Of a DNA stretch of 64,000 nt, positions 53,525 through 60,603 are shown in pieces. How positions within the stretch are numbered: the stretch's first letter is position 1; each line of letters begins with the position of its first letter. The DNA is from Pedobacter heparinus DSM 2366 (GTDB taxonomy: Bacteria > Bacteroidota > Bacteroidia > Sphingobacteriales > Sphingobacteriaceae). The stretch lies in contig NC_013061.1 of NCBI RefSeq assembly GCF_000023825.1, positions 1,550,001 to 1,614,000 on the forward strand. Direction: 5' to 3'. The position numbers were made by a program, and so were the translations under genes. The notes beneath the pieces are model-generated. The model worked only from the letters and a program-made list of their open reading frames with translations. It ran no database searches and was not told where the DNA came from.

Positions 53525-54208
53525 CTATTTAAGGATATAACCCATATTTATTTTGGTGTGGATCACTTTTCTGTCAAATCCCTTTTCAATTTTATTGCGC
53601 AGAAAATTTACATATACGTCAATCACATTGGTGCCGGTATCAAAGTTAATGTCCCATGCGTTTTCAGCAATATACTGTCTGGACAAGAGCCTGTTGGGGT
53701 TTCGTAAAAATAATTCAAGAAGTGTAAACTCTTTTGCCGTAAGCTCAATATTGATGCCGGCCCTTTTTACCTCTTTGCTGTAGGTATTTAAAGTAATGTT
53801 TTCAAAAGTAAGTTCATGTTGGTGTTGCTTTTGGATAGTACCGGTGCTGTACCTGCGTAAAAGCGCTTCAATTCTGGCAAGCAGCTCTTTAAAATGGAAA
53901 GGCTTGGCCAGGTAATCATCGGCACCCGCCTTTAAACCCATTACCTTATCGTCTACCGTACTCAGTGCGGTAAGCATCAGGATGGGCAGGTTTTTATGGC
54001 TGCTGCGGAGTTGCCTGCAAAGTTCTATTCCATTAAGTCCCGGCATCATAATATCCAGAATAACAAGGTCAAAATGGTTTATGCCAAAACTTTCCAATGC
54101 CTGCTGTCCATCGGCAATACTGGTTATTTCATAGCCTTGTTCTTCCAGCCCGCTTTTAATCAGATCGGCTATTTTAGGGTCATCTTCTGCTAATGCAATC
54201 TTAAACAT
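53525..54208 (-). CDS. OmpR family response regulator of the metal efflux system (CzcR/CusR-like)
   Basis: 227 residues. Receiver with AEDDPKIADLI, phospho-acceptor LVILDIMMPGLNG (Asp52) and LAKPFHFKELLARIEALLRR. C-terminal winged helix: ITLNTYSKEVKRAGINIELTAKEFTLLELFLRNPNRLLSR and DVYVNFLRNKIEKGFDRKVIHTKINMGY. Very close in style to CusR/CzcR regulators. It should bind the 11-bp repeats at 52138-52165. Confidence 0.95.
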   Translation of the reverse strand: MFKIALAEDDPKIADLIKSGLEEQGYEITSIADGQQALESFGINHFDLVILDIMMPGLNGIELCRQLRSSHKNLPILMLTALSTVDDKVMGLKAGADDYLAKPFHFKELLARIEALLRRYSTGTIQKQHQHELTFENITLNTYSKEVKRAGINIELTAKEFTLLELFLRNPNRLLSRQYIAENAWDINFDTGTNVIDVYVNFLRNKIEKGFDRKVIHTKINMGYILK

Positions 54209-54213
54209 ATTTC

Positions 54214-54221
54214 CAAATATA
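54214..54221 (-). promoter_or_regulatory. -7 element for the metal-responsive two-component genes
   Basis: On the minus strand TATATTTG matches TAnnTTTG and ends only 5 bp before the ATG at 54208, implying a nearly leaderless mRNA for the response regulator. Confidence 0.45.
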
Positions 54222-54242
54222 AAAGGACGGAATGTAAGTGCC

Positions 54243-55148
54243 TTAAATAGTGATCCCGAGTTTATTGATTAAATAATCGCGGGTAATCTGGCCACTTTCC
54301 AGGGGCGTGCGGCCTTTTACCGGAACTGCATCCAGTTCAACAATAGCATATTTACTGTAATTAATTGCTTTTAAGGCCGCAAATACCGCAGGCAGATCAA
54401 CACGCCCCTGCCCAAGCTCTACAAATATAAAACCTTTGGCGTCGCTGGTATCTTTTACGTCTTTAATGTGCAGGCATTCCAAACGGTCCTTGTATTTTTT
54501 TATGGCCGTTACAGGGTCTCCGCCACCTTGCTGATAATGACCGATATCCAGCAAAAGCTTCACTAATTTCGGATCTGTATGCTTTAAGATCACGTCCACT
54601 TCTTCAGGGGTTTGTCCCAGTTGCCCCATGTGGTTATGATAAGTTGTTTTTATGCCAATAGCAGCAGTGCGTTTGCCGATCTCATTTAATAGTTTAGCGT
54701 ATTTTACAAGGTCTTCATTGCTTACCTCACCAGTTTTAGGTCTTGATGAATTGGTCAGCTGAATGCTGCTGCCCCCTAAAATTTTTACAAAACGGGCACT
54801 TTCAACATGCTTGGCAATTTCGGCCTCATCGTTTCCGGTATTGATGTTGGCATTGCCACTCGAATACATGGCCAGCTTCAGTTTTGCCGCTTTCAGCAGC
54901 TGGATCAATTCTTCAGGTTTCTGTCCAAATTCTGTAAAGGCATTTGCCCTCAGCTGAATTCCCTTAAATCCAAGTGAAGAAATGTCAAGAATGGATTGTT
55001 TGATATCATTGCCCCAGGTAATTGCGGCATACCCATATTGAATTGCCGGAGCAGGCAATGTTGAGGCCAGTAAATCAGAGGATGCGAGTAATGGACTGGC
55101 TGATAAAAGACCGATTTGGGTCAGAAAACTGCGGCGTGATTGTTTCAT
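54243..55148 (-). CDS. Exported sugar phosphate isomerase/epimerase-type TIM-barrel protein
   Basis: 301 residues. Twin-arginine signal (KQSRRSFLTQIGLLSASPLL) for export of a folded protein. The rest is the AP endonuclease 2-like TIM barrel (QYGYAAITWGND, LGFKGIQLRANAF, YHNHMGQLGQTPEEVDVIL, LLLDIGHYQQGGGDPV, LHIKDVKDTSD, ELGQGRVDLP) with His/Glu/Asp metal ligands. Such exported isomerase-like proteins are common in Bacteroidota beside sugar genes; the substrate is unknown. Monocistronic. Confidence 0.88.
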   Translation of the reverse strand: MKQSRRSFLTQIGLLSASPLLASSDLLASTLPAPAIQYGYAAITWGNDIKQSILDISSLGFKGIQLRANAFTEFGQKPEELIQLLKAAKLKLAMYSSGNANINTGNDEAEIAKHVESARFVKILGGSSIQLTNSSRPKTGEVSNEDLVKYAKLLNEIGKRTAAIGIKTTYHNHMGQLGQTPEEVDVILKHTDPKLVKLLLDIGHYQQGGGDPVTAIKKYKDRLECLHIKDVKDTSDAKGFIFVELGQGRVDLPAVFAALKAINYSKYAIVELDAVPVKGRTPLESGQITRDYLINKLGITI

Positions 55149-55225
55149 GAGGTTCTTTTTTGTAATTAAGTATGCGCTGAAATGAATTTAGCTGCAGGCA
55201 AATTATGTTTTTTTAGGGTATAAAA

Positions 55226-55251
55226 AAAGAGGTGCCGAAAAACACCTCTTT
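55226..55251 (-). terminator. Intrinsic terminator of the Lys/Ala-rich repeat protein gene
   Basis: AAAGAGGTG (55226-55234) and CACCTCTTT (55243-55251) form a 9-bp stem with an 8-nt loop. On the minus strand the stem ends in a run of T, a classic Rho-independent terminator, 20 bp after the stop codon at 55272. Confidence 0.85.
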
Positions 55252-55271
55252 CACATCAAACCATTAAACCA

Positions 55272-55613
55272 CTATTTATTTTTTTTTGCTGCAGCTTTAT
55301 TTTCTTTGTAGCGCATGTCGGGCGTGCCGTCTTTTTTAACAGGAGCAGCTGGTTTTGTTACTGCTTTGGCTTTATTTGCTTTCAGGCGCATATCAGGGGT
55401 GCCATCTTTTTTTAAGGTGCTGGCTGCAGTTGTTGTAGTTGTTTTTACAGTTGTTGTGGCTGCTTTAGCGTCTTTTTTAACTGGGGCCGCAACTGTTTTA
55501 ACTTCTTTTTTTACCACTTTTTTTGCCGGAGCAATAGCAGTAGCCGGGGTTTGGGCAAATGTTGTTGTTACACCCAGTGCCATAATTGCGATTAATCCTA
55601 ATAACTTTTTCAT
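55272..55613 (-). CDS. Secreted Lys/Ala/Thr-rich protein with KDGTPDMR repeats
   Basis: 113 residues. Signal peptide (about 1-20, ending TTFAQT). The mature chain is built of Lys, Ala, Thr, Val and Pro with two copies of KKDGTPDMR(L/Y)K-x-NKA (about residues 69-83 and 92-107) separated by a PAAPV linker. The sequence is highly basic and probably unfolded. Small proteins with this motif occur in Pedobacter relatives; function unknown. It has its own terminator. Confidence 0.7.
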   Translation of the reverse strand: MKKLLGLIAIMALGVTTTFAQTPATAIAPAKKVVKKEVKTVAAPVKKDAKAATTTVKTTTTTAASTLKKDGTPDMRLKANKAKAVTKPAAPVKKDGTPDMRYKENKAAAKKNK

Positions 55614-55700
55614 GATCTTTTTATTTAAAATTCTATTCGTTAATTGTTGATGTAAAGTTGAGGTAATAGAATGAAGAATTGATGAAGAAATAAAATTCCT

Positions 55701-55708
55701 TACCTTTG
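55701..55708 (+). promoter_or_regulatory. -7 element for the J-domain/KTSC gene
   Basis: TACCTTTG matches TAnnTTTG and ends 9 bp before the ATG at 55718, so the leader is very short. A TTG about 20 bp upstream could be part of the -33 element. Confidence 0.5.
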
Positions 55709-55717
55709 TGTAATTTT

Positions 55718-56164
55718 ATGAAGAAGATCACTGATTACAGAAAACTATTGGGTGTACAAAAGGATGCCGAATTGAAAGAATTAAAGACCATTTACAGGAA
55801 TTTAATGAAAGACTGGCACCCTGACAAGTTTCAGGATAGTGAAGCCGCTAAGCTGGAAGCCGAAACCAAAAGCAAGGAGATCATTGAAGCTTATCATTTC
55901 CTGGTGAGTATTGCTCCTGAAACACTGGCCCTGTCTTTAGATGAATATACACAAACCATTACCAATTGTGGCATAGCCGATTATAACTGGGCTGGCCTGG
56001 TACTTACCGTACATTTTCTGGATGGCAGTGCTTATGAGTATTTTGGTGTTCCCAAAGCCATATATGTGAAACTGGTTAATGCCGATTCGCCGGGCAGGTT
56101 TGCAAGGCGTCATATTTTCCCTGCATTCCCTTACAGAAATATAGCAAAATTGCAAACTGCTTAA
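55718..56164 (+). CDS. J-domain protein fused to a KTSC domain
   Basis: 148 residues from the ATG at 55718 (an in-frame TTG at 55706 sits in the promoter). Residues about 6-65 form a DnaJ domain with the HPD motif (DWHPDKF, His34-Pro35-Asp36), which stimulates DnaK/Hsp70. Residues about 85-142 (LTVHFLDGSAYEYFGVPKAIYVKLVNADSPGRFARRHI) match the KTSC domain, known from lysyl-tRNA synthetase relatives and phage proteins. A plausible role is delivery of a KTSC-bound RNA or protein client to DnaK; this is inference. Monocistronic. Confidence 0.8.
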   Translation: MKKITDYRKLLGVQKDAELKELKTIYRNLMKDWHPDKFQDSEAAKLEAETKSKEIIEAYHFLVSIAPETLALSLDEYTQTITNCGIADYNWAGLVLTVHFLDGSAYEYFGVPKAIYVKLVNADSPGRFARRHIFPAFPYRNIAKLQTA

Positions 56165-56212
56165 AGGCTGTAAAAAATGTTTTACTTATAGGTTAAGACC
56201 AATTATAGTTTG

Positions 56213-56220
56213 TAGCTTTG
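56213..56220 (+). promoter_or_regulatory. -7 element for the GHL10-type lipoprotein gene
   Basis: TAGCTTTG fits TAnnTTTG and lies 27 bp before the TTG start codon at 56248. Confidence 0.45.
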
Positions 56221-56247
56221 TGGTACATACAATAAGCCAATAAACTA

Positions 56248-57774
56248 TTGAAAACTTCTTTTAACCTCCTTAAAAAAGGTCTGCTTGCACTGTGCTGCAG
56301 CAGCCTGTTTTTTTATTCCTGCAGTACCAGTAAGAAAGTTAGTACTGTTGCTGAGCCTAAGGTTCAGTCAGATCTGCCCAAGGCAGCCAAAGAGTTCAGG
56401 GCGGCATGGGTCGCTTCGGTCGCCAATATCAACTGGCCTTCAAAACCTGGTTTAAGTACTGCTGAACAGCAAAAAGAGGCCATCTTTTTACTCGATTTTC
56501 TGAAAAATAACAACTTCAATGCGGTCATATTTCAGGTAAGACCGCAGGCAGATGCACTTTATAAAAGTAACCTGGAACCCTGGTCTGTTTTTCTGACCGG
56601 TAAGCAGGGACAGGCTCCCGATCCTTATTATGATCCTTTGCAATTTTGGATCGAGGCGGCACATGATCGCGGACTTGAGCTGCATGTCTGGCTTAATCCA
56701 TATCGTGCCCATCACAGTTCAGGAAAAACAATCACTGAAGCATCCATTGTTAAAAAGCGTCCCGACCTGGTGGTGAAGCTGAAAGATGGACAGTACTGGA
56801 TGGATCCAACCAATAAAGGTACACAGGACCATGCTGCTGCAGTGGTTAAAGATATTGTAAAACGCTATGATATCGATGGTGTACATTTTGACGATTATTT
56901 TTATCCCTATGACTCTTATAACGGAGGAGCAGATTTTCCTGATGAGGCTGGCTGGGCCGCTTATCAGAAAAGTGGAGGTAAACTTTCCCGTGGCGATTGG
57001 CGCAGGCAGGGGGTAAATCAGTTTATAGAAAGGGTTTATAAAGAGATTAAAGCTGAAAAGAAATATGTAAAGTTTGGTTTAAGTCCTTTTGGTATATGGA
57101 AACCAGGTTATCCTGCGTCTATTGAGGGTATGGATCAGTACAATAAATTGTACGCTGATGCAAAACTCTGGTTAAACAAAGGCTGGATTGATTATTTTAC
57201 CCCACAATTGTATTGGGGCGTAAATACGATAAAGCAAAGCTTTCCGGTATTACTAGGCTGGTGGGCAAGTGAAAATACGATGGGCAGGCATTTGTGGCCG
57301 GGTATGAACGTAGGTTTAGGTGGTGATGACAAAAATGTAGATGAGGTGATCAACCAGATCATGATTACACGTGGTATGGTCCCTAATAGTATGGGTGCGG
57401 TACACTGGAGTATTGCCGGTTTAACCAAACACGAAAAACTGATTAAAGGAATTGTAGAAGGCCCTTATAAAAAACAGGCCCTTGTTCCGGCCAGCCCATG
57501 GCTGGATGATAAGGCCCCGGCGGCCCCTGTTGTAAAAACAGATGTGCAGCAGGGACAGTTAAAGATCAGCTGGAACCATGCTGATGCGAAAGATGTATTC
57601 AGATGGGTGGTTTATTATCAGTATGGCAATACCTGGAATTATGTGGTGCTGAACCGTCAGGACAGATTTTTGGTAAAGTCCATACTGGAGGCTGGTGTTA
57701 AACTGAATAAAATTGCTGTAAGTGCAGTGGACAGAACGGGGAATGAAAGTGAAAAAATGGCCGTTTTGCTCTAA
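56248..57774 (+). CDS. Glycosyl hydrolase-like 10 (GHL10, DUF187) lipoprotein
   Basis: 508 residues with an apparent TTG start at 56248: an in-frame stop lies 15 bp upstream and there is no ATG before the lipobox YSCS. The domain (FRAAWVASVANINWPSKPG, FNAVIFQVRPQADALYKSNLEPWS, GLELHVWLNPYRAHH, YDIDGVHFDDYFYPY, WIDYFTPQLYWGV) is the TIM-barrel GHL10/DUF187 family, with a likely catalytic Asp in VHFDDY. A fibronectin-like domain (about 420-505) follows. Related proteins act on peptidoglycan or glycans at the cell surface; the substrate is not proven. Confidence 0.87.
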   Translation: MKTSFNLLKKGLLALCCSSLFFYSCSTSKKVSTVAEPKVQSDLPKAAKEFRAAWVASVANINWPSKPGLSTAEQQKEAIFLLDFLKNNNFNAVIFQVRPQADALYKSNLEPWSVFLTGKQGQAPDPYYDPLQFWIEAAHDRGLELHVWLNPYRAHHSSGKTITEASIVKKRPDLVVKLKDGQYWMDPTNKGTQDHAAAVVKDIVKRYDIDGVHFDDYFYPYDSYNGGADFPDEAGWAAYQKSGGKLSRGDWRRQGVNQFIERVYKEIKAEKKYVKFGLSPFGIWKPGYPASIEGMDQYNKLYADAKLWLNKGWIDYFTPQLYWGVNTIKQSFPVLLGWWASENTMGRHLWPGMNVGLGGDDKNVDEVINQIMITRGMVPNSMGAVHWSIAGLTKHEKLIKGIVEGPYKKQALVPASPWLDDKAPAAPVVKTDVQQGQLKISWNHADAKDVFRWVVYYQYGNTWNYVVLNRQDRFLVKSILEAGVKLNKIAVSAVDRTGNESEKMAVLL

Positions 57775-58096
57775 GGGAGAGAATGCTCAATTTTCTTTTT
57801 AATACCCAAAGATAATATTCTTTCAAACACAATTATTAACTATAAGCCTGCTGGGCTGCTGTTGTACTGCTGTCATTGGTCTTCAGGTTTATGGCATGCC
57901 CGGTTCACGCTCGTTTCATGGCCGGCGCTGGTTCGGTTGTAAATTGAGTGTATACCGGGCATGGACTGGTTGTACTAACTGCTTACGGACAATAGCAAAC
58001 GGACATCAGCAGGGTAGGGGTAAATTGATGATATATAATACAGAAGGTACTTGCACACCATATTCTTGGATAGTATGTCCACCCAATTGATATTAA
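57775..58096. other. Intergenic region with a GC-rich inverted repeat
   Basis: No convincing gene. CATGCCCGGT (57895-57904) and ACCGGGCATG (57954-57963) form a perfect 10-bp stem around a 49-nt loop that is richer in G and C than its surroundings. On the minus strand open stretches ending in TAAQQAYS and PAPAMKRA look like gene ends but have no coherent frame, so they may be remnants of a decayed gene. Confidence 0.35.
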
Positions 58097-58456
58097 CTAT
58101 TTGACCGTTACAATAGAGGCAAGCTCTCTTATCTCGACACTTGTATTTTCTCCCTGAAGTATCGGACACTTCTTTGCGATTATAATTGCGTCATCAAAAG
58201 AATCTGCATAGATAAGTATATAACCTGCCACGGATAGGTTTTCTGATGTGTACGGACCTTCAATAGTTGTATCTTTAGGTTTAAGTACAACACCATCCTG
58301 TGAAAAATGATTTCCACCATCTGCCAGCTGTTGCGTGGCAGCGATCCCCTTTAGCCAGGCCATCCATTGCTCCATGTAAATTTTCATCTGTTCTTTGGAA
58401 GGCTGTGCCTCTGGATTGGTGATATCCATTCTGAATAGTAGTGCAAATTGCTTCAT
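58097..58456 (-). CDS. YCII-related (DGPF) domain protein
   Basis: 119 residues. MKQFALLFRMD at the start, QWMAWLKGIAATQQLADGGN and AGYILIYADSFDDAIIIAKKCPIL are typical of the YCII/DGPF family, a ferredoxin-like dimer. Function is not known; members often accompany ECF sigma factors. Its upstream neighbour in the same direction is a Crp/Fnr regulator (72 bp). CAAACATA at 58478-58485 is a minus-strand TAnnTTTG -7 element (TATGTTTG), so it probably has its own promoter. Confidence 0.9.
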   Translation of the reverse strand: MKQFALLFRMDITNPEAQPSKEQMKIYMEQWMAWLKGIAATQQLADGGNHFSQDGVVLKPKDTTIEGPYTSENLSVAGYILIYADSFDDAIIIAKKCPILQGENTSVEIRELASIVTVK

Positions 58457-58528
58457 AGTGTTCTATTTTAATGAACACAAACATAAGCCACATTTACATT
58501 TTGTGAATTGATATAGGTCAAAATCGGT

Positions 58529-59095
58529 CTACTTTGATTTTAACCTGCTCAAAGTTTCTTCTCTGATATCCAGATAAGAGGCCAATGATCTGTTTGACAG
58601 CTTTTGAATCAAGATGGGTTTTTCTTTTAGCACCAGATCATAACGTTGTTTGGCCGAAAGTGTAACCAGCTGTTCAATTCTTTGGTTTTGGTACGAATAG
58701 GCCATTTCCAGTATCTTTTGATAAAAAGATTTCCAGGCATCCATCTCTTTGTTCAGCCGAAAAAAGTTAGAATGGCTGATAGCAAGCAGCGTTGTATCTT
58801 CAGTGGCTTCAATGATTTCAGCAGAAGGGGTTTGATTAATAAAACTTGTTAATGCAGTTCCAATATTACAGTCAGTCATTACAAAGCGTGTTTTCTCCAT
58901 TCCGTTTTTGTCAAGAAAATAAGTGCGCAAACAGCCGTTGTTAACATAATAGAAGGCATTACATACCTCGCCCTGTCGTAACAAGACTGTGTTTCGTTTT
59001 ACAACCTTTAATTTGAAAAGCTCAGTAATGCGCTCAAGCTCTGTTTGATCAAAACCAGCGAGGTGCAGCAGTAAGTGTTTAAGTCTGTCTTTCAT
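58529..59095 (-). CDS. Crp/Fnr family transcriptional regulator
   Basis: 188 residues, the usual short Bacteroidota form. Cyclic nucleotide-binding-like beta-roll (about 20-110, VVKRNTVLLRQGEVCNAFYYVNNGCLRTYF) and a C-terminal helix-turn-helix (about 150-188, LSNRSLASYLDIREETLSRLKSK). The ligand-binding Arg/Glu pattern of cAMP receptors is not evident, so the signal is unknown. It lies 72 bp upstream of the YCII gene, a possible target. Confidence 0.92.
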   Translation of the reverse strand: MKDRLKHLLLHLAGFDQTELERITELFKLKVVKRNTVLLRQGEVCNAFYYVNNGCLRTYFLDKNGMEKTRFVMTDCNIGTALTSFINQTPSAEIIEATEDTTLLAISHSNFFRLNKEMDAWKSFYQKILEMAYSYQNQRIEQLVTLSAKQRYDLVLKEKPILIQKLSNRSLASYLDIREETLSRLKSK

Positions 59096-59201
59096 AATAA
59101 ATGGTAATTCGAATTTAAGTAATTAATCAGGACTGTATCTTTAAACCTCGTCTTCTAAAATGACTGAAGAATTGGCCCTGTTAAATGATTTAAATTGCCT
59201 T

Positions 59202-59744
59202 TCAGGAATCTCCCAATTTTACCGTTCTATGATCCTGCGACCCAAAAAGAAGTTTGGATGGCTGCCCGCCATTTTCTTTCAATGTTATTGCAACACCGCA
59301 CCAACCGCCACCATGATTTACACGTATCCTGAGCGTTGATCCATTCTCAATCCATACGCCCCAGGATCCTTTATTACAAGTCTCTTCGTCACAATATAAA
59401 TCATACCCTGCAGGGATGGGGTGAGTTTCGTGGATCCAGTTAAAGCCAGCAGCATTAGCTACATAAAATATACTTTTCGGAAGAACGACAACACTGCGTG
59501 TCCTGTCATTGAAGTCATCACCAACGTAGTCCCATTTGCCTGGGTGATAATCAAACAATTTATCTTTTGGGTCGCATGCCCAATGGCCGAAAAGTGTCAC
59601 GTTCAATCCCAGAGGAACTTCAAGTGCGCTTGTTTTATATTCAAAACTGCCAAGGTTTTCAGCCCGGTAAGAACCAACCCCTAAATCTAAATGTGCCCCT
59701 TTGCAATCTTTATGCTCCCAGAGCCGTGCAACTAAATTTAACAT
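59202..59744 (-). CDS. Beta/gamma-crystallin-like domain protein
   Basis: 180 residues, no signal peptide. The N-terminal 50 residues (ARLWEHKDCKGAHLDLGVGSY, then ALEVPLGLNVTLFGHW) follow the beta/gamma-crystallin Greek-key pattern, in which such half-motifs bind Ca2+. The rest contains GKWDYVGDDFNDRTRSVVV, another crystallin-like unit, and Cys-rich WACDPKDK and CDEETCNKGSW. The C-terminal 60 residues are not recognised. Isolated in the genome neighbourhood. Crystallin assignment is by pattern only. Confidence 0.55.
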   Translation of the reverse strand: MLNLVARLWEHKDCKGAHLDLGVGSYRAENLGSFEYKTSALEVPLGLNVTLFGHWACDPKDKLFDYHPGKWDYVGDDFNDRTRSVVVLPKSIFYVANAAGFNWIHETHPIPAGYDLYCDEETCNKGSWGVWIENGSTLRIRVNHGGGWCGVAITLKENGGQPSKLLFGSQDHRTVKLGDS

Positions 59745-59863
59745 AACAATAAGGTTTTAATTAAAATTAATTTTTTTAAGTGTGAAAAAGAAAATAATGA
59801 CGAAAATGATTTCTTCCGCAGTTTTTCCAACATCGTATTCGTGTCTTTTCCTTGCCAAAACAG

Positions 59864-59897
59864 CGGTATCAGCTAAGTAGAAGTTTAGCAAATACCG
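59864..59897. other. Small hairpin in the spacer upstream of the LanC/FtsK-gamma gene
   Basis: CGGTAT-cag-CTAA and TTAG-caa-ATACCG pair with a symmetric 3x3 internal loop and an 8-nt apical loop. The rest of 59745-59986 is AT-rich and contains no gene. Possible small RNA or leader structure. Confidence 0.4.
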
Positions 59898-59986
59898 GGT
59901 TATATCTATAATATAATGATTTTGGTGTAAATATTTATGTTATTGATTTTGATGGAAGTAGCTTCAAAGGCAAAATCTGATTTTTA

Positions 59987-60532
59987 ATGCTGGAAGATAA
60001 AATTAAAGCAAGGCTAGATGAAATAGCGGCTACATTGATTCCTTTTGTTGATGCCAAGGACATAGGATTGAGCTTGTTTAGCGGTAAACTGGGCTTGTCT
60101 TTATTCCTTGCTTATTATGCGCGGTTTAAAAAATCGGAAGCTGATATGGATAGCGCAGTGCAAATTGTGGAGCATGTGTTCGATCCAAATGAACTGGATT
60201 CTATGTTTGAGGATGCTGCAAGAATAATTGGTATCCACCAACAAGGTTCAACATCGTTAATACAAAGAAAGCTTAAGCTGGGGTACAATAGAGCTGGAAG
60301 AATTATTGATCAGCTTAAGGCAATTGGAATAGTTGGGCCTTTTGATGGGAGCAAGGCAAGGGAAGTGCTTATTCCTGATGACTATGCTCTTGAGTTGTTT
60401 CTTAATGCTTTAAGATTGGAAGATGGTGGAGAAGTGGCTGGGACTGGAGTTAAAGTGGCTGTTTCGGAAAACGTAGTTGAAAGAGAAGGAAATAATGGTT
60501 GGAGCAAAATACGTTCTTGGTTTGGTTATTAA
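59987..60532 (+). CDS. Chimera of a LanC-like N-terminal fragment and an FtsK gamma DNA-binding domain
   Basis: 181 residues. Residues about 1-65 (IGLSLFSGKLGLSLFLAYYARF) resemble the first helical hairpin of LanC-like lanthionine synthetase proteins. From DPNELDSMFEDAARIIGIH to SKAREVLIP (about 67-130) the chain closely matches the winged-helix gamma domain of FtsK/SpoIIIE: STSLIQRKLKLGYNRAGRIIDQL with GIVGPFDGSKAREVL. The gamma domain normally reads KOPS sequences for the translocase; here there is no motor domain. The C-terminal 50 residues are unrecognised. It could be a DNA-binding regulator, or a product of gene fusion or decay. Flanked by AT-rich spacers. Confidence 0.75.
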   Translation: MLEDKIKARLDEIAATLIPFVDAKDIGLSLFSGKLGLSLFLAYYARFKKSEADMDSAVQIVEHVFDPNELDSMFEDAARIIGIHQQGSTSLIQRKLKLGYNRAGRIIDQLKAIGIVGPFDGSKAREVLIPDDYALELFLNALRLEDGGEVAGTGVKVAVSENVVEREGNNGWSKIRSWFGY

Positions 60533-60566
60533 AGAAAGGCAAATCATCTTTGATCTTTAAATTATT

Positions 60567-60600
60567 AGTTTAATAGAATGTTGGAGAAAAGCAATGCTAA
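60567..60600 (+). repeat. Imperfect direct repeat, left copy (about 34 nt)
   Basis: Shares TGGAGAAAAGCAA and flanking AGTTTA-n-TAGAAT and TG-n-TAA with 63021-63055, about 30 of 34 positions identical. It lies 3 bp before the stop codon of the leftward TlpA-like gene. Confidence 0.6.
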
Positions 60601-60603
60601 AAA

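Noticed and set aside
57896..58090. Possible 64-residue rightward gene
   Set aside because: Cys/Trp/Arg-rich composition unlike neighbouring proteins; overlaps the inverted repeat.
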